From assembly GCA_014189435.1 (NCBI GenBank), contig CP050293.1, positions 2,857,001-2,921,000 on the forward strand: 64,000 nt of DNA, given 5' to 3'. Shown here piece by piece: positions 58,570 to 64,000 of the stretch (position 1 is its first letter; the number at the start of each line of letters is the position of its first letter). Both the position numbers and the translations under genes were made by a program. The notes beneath the pieces were generated by a model, which was not told where the DNA came from, ran no database searches, and was given only the letters and a program-made list of their open reading frames with translations. Source of the DNA: Mesorhizobium loti (GTDB lineage Bacteria > Pseudomonadota > Alphaproteobacteria > Rhizobiales > Rhizobiaceae).

Positions 58570-59271
58570 CTAGAACAGCGATCCTTGGGCCGGCGCTTGC
58601 TGCGGAAACTTGATCTGCGTTGCTGGCTTCTCAACTATCACCAAGGCATCATCCGGGGCAGTCCGTTGCATATGCCGTGCTTCGGACCACGGTGCGGTTA
58701 GCCAGGCATCCACTTCGTCCGCTGTGGTCAGGATCACCGGCATTGCCTTTTCATGGATTGGTGCAATCAGCGCGTTCGGCTTGGTCGTCATGAAGCCGTA
58801 GAGTTCGAAGTCGCCGGGACCGTCTTTGACCCGGCGAACACCGTGCCACGGCGTCCACATGCCGGCGAAGAAGAAGGGCGATCTGTCGGGACGGGCAAAC
58901 CAATAATTGCGCTGTATGCCCGTCTCCGGGTCTTTGTCGTTGGGTGTTGGACTAGGCTCCGCGAAGCTTGTCACTGGCACGACACAACGATTGTTCACGC
59001 CAACATATTGCTGCCAATGAGCATATTGCGGGTTGCGAATGTTGGTCATGCCATAGTCGGCTTTGCCCTTCACTCGTTCTATCGGCGTGGGCATTCCCCA
59101 AAGCAGCCTCGCTAGCTCGCGCTCGCCGTCCGGTGCGTTGCGCACAACTGGTCCCGGCATATTCGGGTAGACATCAACGGAAGGTTCAAGGTTGCCCATG
59201 ATGTCCCGCAAAGCGCGCGTCCATTCGCGGATGGCGTCTTGGCTGGTGGTGATGTTGTAAAGATTGCACAT
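58570..59271 (-). CDS. SRAP-domain protein (HMCES/YedK-type abasic-site peptidase)
   Basis: This 233-residue protein has the SRAP fold. Catalytic Cys2 follows the initiator Met (MCNLYNI), with NPQYAHWQQYVGVNNRCVVP, FFFAGMWTPW and the C-terminal IHEKAMPVIL whose His and Glu complete the active site. SRAP proteins crosslink to abasic sites in single-stranded DNA and so protect replication forks. Nearby lies a LexA-type box, although not directly upstream of this gene. Confidence 0.9.
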   Translation of the reverse strand: MCNLYNITTSQDAIREWTRALRDIMGNLEPSVDVYPNMPGPVVRNAPDGERELARLLWGMPTPIERVKGKADYGMTNIRNPQYAHWQQYVGVNNRCVVPVTSFAEPSPTPNDKDPETGIQRNYWFARPDRSPFFFAGMWTPWHGVRRVKDGPGDFELYGFMTTKPNALIAPIHEKAMPVILTTADEVDAWLTAPWSEARHMQRTAPDDALVIVEKPATQIKFPQQAPAQGSLF

Positions 59272-59393
59272 GCCTTCGAATGTGCATCAACGAAACGCGG
59301 TTCGCCAGTGGCGGAGAATTTACCTCGGCGATTCCCCCTGCCCGCTCGCAAATGATGTAAGCTGTTGAAGGATGTTTTTCAGGCGAGCGGTGT

Positions 59394-60471
59394 ATGGCGT
59401 CATTTTGCAGCTTCCTTGTATTTGAGCCGAGACAGACTGACCTTGTAACGTCCCTCTGTTCGCAGGCCGGGTGGAATTCCAGCTTTATTCCCGACCCCTC
59501 TAAGCGATTTAAATTTCATGCAACTGGCTATTCTCAAATTACAGATCCACACGCATTGAGTGAAATGAGCGCCCTGAAGAAGGGGGGATAAGCGGGGCCA
59601 GTTGTTAGTATTGCACGGCACAGAAGGCGAATCCGACAATATAATCAGCTTGATAAGCTCAGCTTATGTCATCGTTGAGGGGTTTGCAGATAGGGACAAC
59701 CGTTCGCTTTCGGGGTTCGAGTTACCCAGCGATACATCGGAACAAGCCGACATATTCAAACATGTATTTCAAACTAGAGGTTTCTTTGAGAAATTCACCT
59801 ATCAACGCGAAATGCCTGTGGCGGTGGCCATCGCCGCCAAAGCGTGGCCTGATAAGCAACTTGTGTACGCAATTCACAAACTTTCACGTAGTTACGACAC
59901 AGAAAGCATAACACCATGGTCAATGCACCCTAGATATGGGCAGATTTTTTCTAAACATTCTGAACAATTTCATGATCATGTTCGCACTTCAATTGCCATA
60001 AATCTTGCCTATTCTGCAATTGAGGAACTCGGCTTGGAGATAAGATCAAGTCAGCAAAACCCTCGATGGTTGGACAATGATACCTTCGAGTGGAACCCAA
60101 AAGTCTTGGCTGACATTGAAGCCCGCTTGGACAAGGCCGGAATCGATCCGAAGAGAAAAGTCGATTGGATTGTCCGAGGCGATGAGACCGAACCTGCAAT
60201 CCACCCGAAACGAAACACGTTGGCGCGGCATAGCGATGGTCGTTCAATTCGCGATATTGAATTCTCGCTGACCGATGCAATTAGCGCCTGCAGCTACTTG
60301 CGAAATTTTATGACTGCTCATGCGTTTGGGGACAAGGCGCGCCTCTTAGGCCCCTACGAGGTGTACAACGTTCAAAGCGTGGTGCGGCTTTTGATTCTTT
60401 CGAAATGCGGGAGCTGGAACGTTTGGTCAGACGATCTATCAAAACAGCACGTTGGGAACGCCGCTGGTTGA
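59394..60471 (+). CDS. Low-GC orphan protein of unknown function, frame broken in a G run
   Basis: Two open frames abut here. The first, from the ATG at 59394, is MASFCSFLVFEPRQTDLVTS to SEMSALKKGG. The second is open from the same G run to 60471. At 59582-59587 there are six G; with five G the reading continues KKGDKRGQLLVLHGTEGESD and gives one protein of about 358 residues. The join falls inside smooth sequence, so I treat it as one gene. Base composition is clearly less GC-rich than neighbours, suggesting transfer. The second half has mixed helical sequence and no motif I recognise. Confidence 0.6.
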
Positions 60472-60740
60472 CTGGTTCCGCCGTTAAACCCCTGCGAATA
60501 CCCCTGCCCCACCCCTTTGCGCTGATCGCAACCCTGATCGTTGAATTCGTTGCGATTTGTCGACCGTGCGACCGGGCCGGCTTCTGTTCGGGTATTTGGT
60601 GCTCACACAGAACTGTTGTCATTGAGGAGTCTGTAAAAAAAATGGGACGGACGACGACAAACGTGGCCGCTGAAAGAAGGTTTCCTAGGACGGAAAGCTA
60701 GGGAAATCGAAGCCAGATCTGCATATCTATTGATTTCTTG
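60472..60740. other. Intergenic, nothing recognised
   Basis: Between the low-GC gene and the tetR-derived repeat I see no gene with a plausible start and family. Base composition returns to that of the host. Confidence 0.5.
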
Positions 60741-60885
60741 CTCCCTCACACCCCAATCGCCGCCACCAATATCTGGTTCTGCCTTCGTATCGCCGTGCGC
60801 AGCTCCGGTATCTTCGCCGCATCGCGCTTCACGAATTCGATGAACATCATGTTCATGCCGTTGAAAATCAGTTCGCCGAGTGCTG
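60741..60885 (-). repeat. Partial copy of the tetR 3' end
   Basis: The minus strand encodes LGELIFNGMNMMFIEFVKRD and AAKIPELRTAIRRQNQILVA ending AIGV and a stop. This matches residues about 160-204 of the TetR gene at 61612-62226 with a few changes. The copy is 145 bases, in the same orientation, with no upstream TetR sequence. Confidence 0.85.
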
Positions 60886-60916
60886 ATGCTCAAAATATTC
60901 CAAGTTGTGCCGCCTT

Positions 60917-61486
60917 CTACGACGCGCTCGCAACCTGGGCGGATGCCCCAACCCTGGTGAACGTGTTCCGCACCCTGACCGAGTTGTAGACGTAGGCAAC
61001 CCAGAGTCCTGTCAGCACAAACGAGGCTATGGGCGCCACCAGCGCATCGCCTGCGAGCACCAGGCTCACCGGAACGCCCAGAACTGACGCAACCCAGATC
61101 GTGTCCAGCACGAAAACGACAGGGATGGCGAGCCACTGGAGCAGAAACAATTGCGGAAAACGGTGGCTTCGCCGCAGCATCGAAACGAGCACAACCAGCT
61201 GAAGCGCCAGAAATGCCAGATTGAGAGCAAGCTCGCCATACACCGCCAGCGGCCCATTCGAGAGGGTCATGAGTTGCTGGTAGCCGTCCGCCGAATTGGC
61301 GAAGTCGGCGAGTGTGCGCAGCGGTGACAATGTCTGACCGATCGCCAGCAGCATCAGCCAGCCGCCGAAGCCCACAAGAGCCTCAGGATTGCGTGACGGC
61401 TTCGCGGCTGATCGAACAGCAAAGAAAACAGGCACGCCGATCAACAGCAGCACAATCGCCCAATGCCAGATGGAAAACGCCCCCAT
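60917..61486 (-). CDS. DUF2569-type membrane protein
   Basis: This 189-residue protein has five hydrophobic segments, first IWHWAIVLLLIGVPVFFAV, then the DUF2569-like GFGGWLMLLAIGQTLSPLRT at about 38-58. Later segments include VFVLDTIWVASVLGVPVSL. Function of the family is unknown. It is bracketed by two 145-base copies of the tetR 3' end, in the same orientation as tetR. Confidence 0.75.
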   Translation of the reverse strand: MGAFSIWHWAIVLLLIGVPVFFAVRSAAKPSRNPEALVGFGGWLMLLAIGQTLSPLRTLADFANSADGYQQLMTLSNGPLAVYGELALNLAFLALQLVVLVSMLRRSHRFPQLFLLQWLAIPVVFVLDTIWVASVLGVPVSLVLAGDALVAPIASFVLTGLWVAYVYNSVRVRNTFTRVGASAQVASAS

Positions 61487-61605
61487 TTACCCCTCCCCCA
61501 TTTATACCCTCCTAGGTTGTACCAGATTTCAAACTCAACTCAAGAGGCGGCCATCGTCTGAAACCAGATCTTATGCGGAAGCGACGATTCTCCTGCCTGC
61601 TCCTG

Positions 61606-61750
61606 ACTCCCTCACACCGCAATCGCCGCCACCAGAATCCGGTTCTGCCTCCGTATCGCCGCGCGCAGTTCGGCAATCTTCGCCGCGTCGCGCTTCACGA
61701 ACTCGATGAACATCATGTTCATGTTGTTGAAGATCAGTTCGCCGAGTGCT
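61606..61750 (-). repeat. tetR 3' end, copy belonging to the intact gene
   Basis: This segment is the last about 45 codons of tetR plus the stop and a few following bases. It is repeated at 60741-60885 at the same length of 145 bases. Confidence 0.85.
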
Positions 61751-62226
61751 GCGCCGTCGATGTCCTGGCGCACCAGGCCGAGCGCCTGCAGCCTCGCGAT
61801 CAGGGCGCGGATCTGTTCGGTCAGCGCGCGGTCGAGCGCGGTGTAGGCCTGGCCGAACGGGCTGTCGGGCAGTTGCGTCGAGATTGCCATCGCCTGCCGC
61901 CACATCTCCTTGCTGAGATAGTGCAGCGAGTGCTCGATATAGATGCCGATCAGCGTGTCCAGCGCGTCGCCGACATTGGCCGGCGGCTTGGCGACGACGC
62001 CTTGCCCGGCATTGAGCACCTCGTTGACCTCCAGCGAGACGATGGCGCCGAGGATGTCGCCCTTGTTCTCATAGTAATTGTAGATGGTGCCGACCGAGAC
62101 CTCGGCTTGCGCGGCGATCGCCTCGATCTTGGCGCCTTCATAGCCGGCCTCGCGAAACAGTTCCGCCGCCGCCTCGATGATGCGCCGGTGCCGGTCCGCC
62201 TTTTGCCTTGCCCGCAATCCGCTCAT
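61612..62226 (-). CDS. TetR-family regulator
   Basis: This 204-residue regulator has the HTH at residues 12-58 (RRIIEAAAELFREAGYEGAK, then IEAIAAQAEVSVGTIYNYYE) and an all-helical ligand domain. It is divergent from the polyamine-type ABC transporter genes, with a palindrome between them, so it probably represses them and itself. The inducer is unknown. Confidence 0.88.
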   Translation of the reverse strand: MSGLRARQKADRHRRIIEAAAELFREAGYEGAKIEAIAAQAEVSVGTIYNYYENKGDILGAIVSLEVNEVLNAGQGVVAKPPANVGDALDTLIGIYIEHSLHYLSKEMWRQAMAISTQLPDSPFGQAYTALDRALTEQIRALIARLQALGLVRQDIDGAALGELIFNNMNMMFIEFVKRDAAKIAELRAAIRRQNRILVAAIAV

Positions 62227-62251
62227 CTCAGCCTCTTGCCATAAAAACAGA

Positions 62252-62279
62252 ATTGACTCAATTTTAGAATTGGTTCAAT
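62252..62279. promoter_or_regulatory. Palindromic operator between tetR and the ABC genes
   Basis: TTGACTCAATT and AATTGGTTCAA are imperfect inverted arms (9 of 11 pairs) around a short AT-rich centre. The position between divergent starts and the size fit a TetR operator. Confidence 0.55.
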
Positions 62280-62317
62280 TTTTTGCAAGAAGCCACAAAG
62301 GCAAGGGAGAACACTCG

Positions 62318-63409
62318 ATGTCCGCAATATCCGCATCCAGGAATCCGCTTTCCATTCTCAAAAGCCATCTGCATGCGGCGTGCGCCGCCACGGCGCTGCT
62401 GCTCGGGGCCGGCAGCGCTGCCCAGGCCGCCGACCTCAACGCGCTGATCTGGTGCGACCATGCCGATCCGGCGCTGCTGCAGCCGTTCGAGGAGGCCAAT
62501 GGCGTCAAGGTCAACGTCAAGGAGTTCGAGGGCACCGGCGCAGGCCTCGCCATCGTCGAACAGTCGCAGCCCGGCGACTGGGACGTGATGGTGATCGACT
62601 CGATCGACGTGCCGCGCGGTGTCGAAAAGGGCCTGTTCGAGCCATTGCCGGAAGACAAACTGCCACTGGCCGACCTGTTCCCGCAGGTAAAGATGGACGG
62701 CTCCACCGTGGTCGGCGGCAAGCGCTACGGCATCACCGAAAAGTTCGGCTACAACACGATCGGCTACAACAAGACCAAGGTCGATCCGGCCGACATGCAG
62801 TCGATGGCGGCGCTGACCGGCGACAAGTACAAGGGCAAGGTTGCCATCTACGACTACTACCTGCCGGTCATCGGCATGGCCGCACTCGCCATCGGCAAGA
62901 GGACGGCCGATCTCACCGAAGCCGATCTTCCCGCCCTCAAGGACGAGCTTCTCAAGATGAAGGCCAATGCCAAGCTGGTCGGCGAAGTGACCGCCAGCCA
63001 GACGGCGCTGGCGACCGGCGAAGTCGACATCCTGGTCGGCGGCGGCGAATGGGTGACGGCGGGGCTGGCCAAGGAGAACCCGGCGCTCGACTTCTCCATT
63101 CCCAAGGAGGGTGCGGTGCTGTGGTCGCAGTCGCTGGCCATGTTCAAGGACTCCAAAAACAAGGACATGGCGCTGAAATTCATCCAGTACATTATGAGCC
63201 CGGAGGGCCAGGCGCGCCTTGCCACCTCGTCCTGCTACTGGGGCATGCCGGCCAACACCAAGGCAGCACTCACCGACGACCAGAAGAAGGTCCTGCGCTT
63301 CGACGAGCAGCCGGGCTTCCTCGCGCGCGCCCAGGCCTATCCGGCGCCGAACGCCGATCTCGACAAGAAGATGCAGGACATGTGGACCGAAATGCTGCAA
63401 GCGAAATGA
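62318..63409 (+). CDS. Extracellular solute-binding protein of a spermidine/putrescine-type ABC transporter
   Basis: This 363-residue periplasmic binding protein has a signal peptide (hydrophobic AACAATALLLGAGSA, cleavage after AQA). The mature PotD/PotF-like fold contains DWDVMVIDSIDVPRGVEKGL, YGITEKFGYNTIGYNKTKVD and a C-terminal helix. Ligands of this group are polyamines, but some members bind other cations or compatible solutes. I start at 62318 with AAGGGAG as ribosome binding site, rather than the upstream ATG at 62177, which lies within tetR. The permease follows 13 bases later. Confidence 0.85.
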   Translation: MSAISASRNPLSILKSHLHAACAATALLLGAGSAAQAADLNALIWCDHADPALLQPFEEANGVKVNVKEFEGTGAGLAIVEQSQPGDWDVMVIDSIDVPRGVEKGLFEPLPEDKLPLADLFPQVKMDGSTVVGGKRYGITEKFGYNTIGYNKTKVDPADMQSMAALTGDKYKGKVAIYDYYLPVIGMAALAIGKRTADLTEADLPALKDELLKMKANAKLVGEVTASQTALATGEVDILVGGGEWVTAGLAKENPALDFSIPKEGAVLWSQSLAMFKDSKNKDMALKFIQYIMSPEGQARLATSSCYWGMPANTKAALTDDQKKVLRFDEQPGFLARAQAYPAPNADLDKKMQDMWTEMLQAK

Positions 63410-63422
63410 GCCGATAGCGCTC

Positions 63423-64000
63423 ATGAGCACTTCGGCAAACACCCCCCTGCCCCGGGCGGCCCTGCCCTGGGCGCTGGTCACGCCGGCGCTCGGCTGGACG
63501 CTGCTGTTCTTCGTGCTGCCCTTCATCGCCATGGGGTTTTCCAGCCTGACGGCGCATGAGGGCGGCGGCCTCACGGCGTCCAACTACAGCCAGTTCTTCA
63601 CCAACCCTTCCTACTGGCAGGCGATGGTGAATTCGCTGCAAGTAACGGCGATCGTCACCGCGATCTCGGTGCTGCTCGCCTATCCCTTTGCCTGGATCCT
63701 GGCCGAACAGGTGCCGGAGCGCTGGCAGCGGCTGGCACTGATGCTGGCGGTGCTGCCGTTCTGGACATCCTATGTCGTGCGCTCCTACTCCTGGCTGTTG
63801 GTGCTGGCGCAGAACGGCGTCGTCAACCGGGCGCTGACCGGCTCCGGCCTCATCAGCGAGCCGCTGCAGCTCGCCAACACACGTTTCGCCACCGTCACCG
63901 GCTTCGTGCATTTCTTCGTCATGCTGTTGACGCTGACGATCTTCGCCAACCTCAAACAACTCAGCCCGAGCTACCGCAAGGCAGCCGCCGATCTCGGCGC
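63423..64000 (+). CDS. ABC transporter permease, PotB-like (runs off window)
   Basis: From the ATG at 63423 the frame is open to the end of the window. The visible 192 residues contain membrane helices (LPWALVTPALGWTLLFFVLP at about residues 14-33) and the loop FTNPSYWQAMVNSLQVTAIV. They also include the start of the EAA motif (LSPSYRKAAADLGA), which contacts the ATPase. It belongs to the binding-protein-dependent permease family and is coupled to the solute-binding gene. Confidence 0.88.
   Translation, partial: MSTSANTPLPRAALPWALVTPALGWTLLFFVLPFIAMGFSSLTAHEGGGLTASNYSQFFTNPSYWQAMVNSLQVTAIVTAISVLLAYPFAWILAEQVPERWQRLALMLAVLPFWTSYVVRSYSWLLVLAQNGVVNRALTGSGLISEPLQLANTRFATVTGFVHFFVMLLTLTIFANLKQLSPSYRKAAADLG

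Noticed and set aside
57018..60480. Integrase-bearing genomic island at the tRNA-Thr
   Set aside because: No integrase gene and no second copy of the tRNA 3' end were found, so only an accessory block is claimed.
60603..61136. 177-codon minus-strand frame
   Set aside because: It reads the tetR-derived repeat and the DUF2569 gene in wrong frames.

Overview
The window is a high-GC alphaproteobacterial chromosome segment. It is most likely from Mesorhizobium or a close Rhizobiales relative. The evidence is the ribosomal gene order, the rhizobial small protein families (DUF930, BA14K), the long-form S14, two tuf genes, and several palindromic intergenic repeats of rhizobial type. No database search was possible, so the genus is an inference.

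Layout. Positions 1-4800 hold, all on the minus strand, a partial crcB, an LpxO-like hydroxylase, a DUF930 protein, rarA and a Do-type protease. Positions 4998-24094 are the str-S10-spc-alpha supercluster read leftward: rpsL-rpsG-fusA-tuf1-rpsJ-rplCDWB-rpsS-rplV-rpsC-rplP-rpmC-rpsQ-rplNXE-rpsN-rpsH-rplF-rplR-rpsE-rpmD-rplO-secY-adk-rpsM-rpsK-rpoA-rplQ. Positions 24572-28713 are a mostly plus-strand insert: a small acidic protein, a PLP enzyme, a galactose dehydrogenase-like protein, and a DUF2975/HTH pair. Positions 28725-41309 are trnW-secE-nusG-rplKAJL-rpoBC, again leftward. A truncated haemoglobin and a tandem ClpP-fold protein separate trnW from tuf2 (43925-45100).

From 45394 the window is accessory and mixed. 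It holds a DMT transporter, small stress-type membrane proteins, a toxin-antitoxin-like pair in which a Phd-type domain is fused to a MNT nucleotidyltransferase next to a HEPN protein, tRNA-Gly and tRNA-Tyr, and an RlmB-type methyltransferase. Next comes a glyoxylate pathway set (gcl, hyi, glxR) with a divergent IclR regulator and palindromic operators. Two small secreted proteins share an upstream motif, and a tRNA-Thr lies beside a tRNA-Thr fragment. After that come a putative SOS-controlled cluster of small genes with a SRAP gene, a low-GC orphan gene, a DUF2569 gene bracketed by copies of a tetR 3' end, and a TetR regulator divergent from a polyamine-type ABC transporter that runs off the window.

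Five genes carry a single-base indel that breaks an otherwise complete reading frame: secY, rplE, rpoB, the PLP enzyme and the low-GC orphan. Three of these are essential genes, so sequencing error is the simplest explanation for those. I therefore annotate full-length corrected genes. The most unusual biology is the Phd-MNT/HEPN module (47643-48619), the putative LexA-box cluster (57228-58091), and the duplicated ClpP-like protein with one degenerate half (42118-43764).
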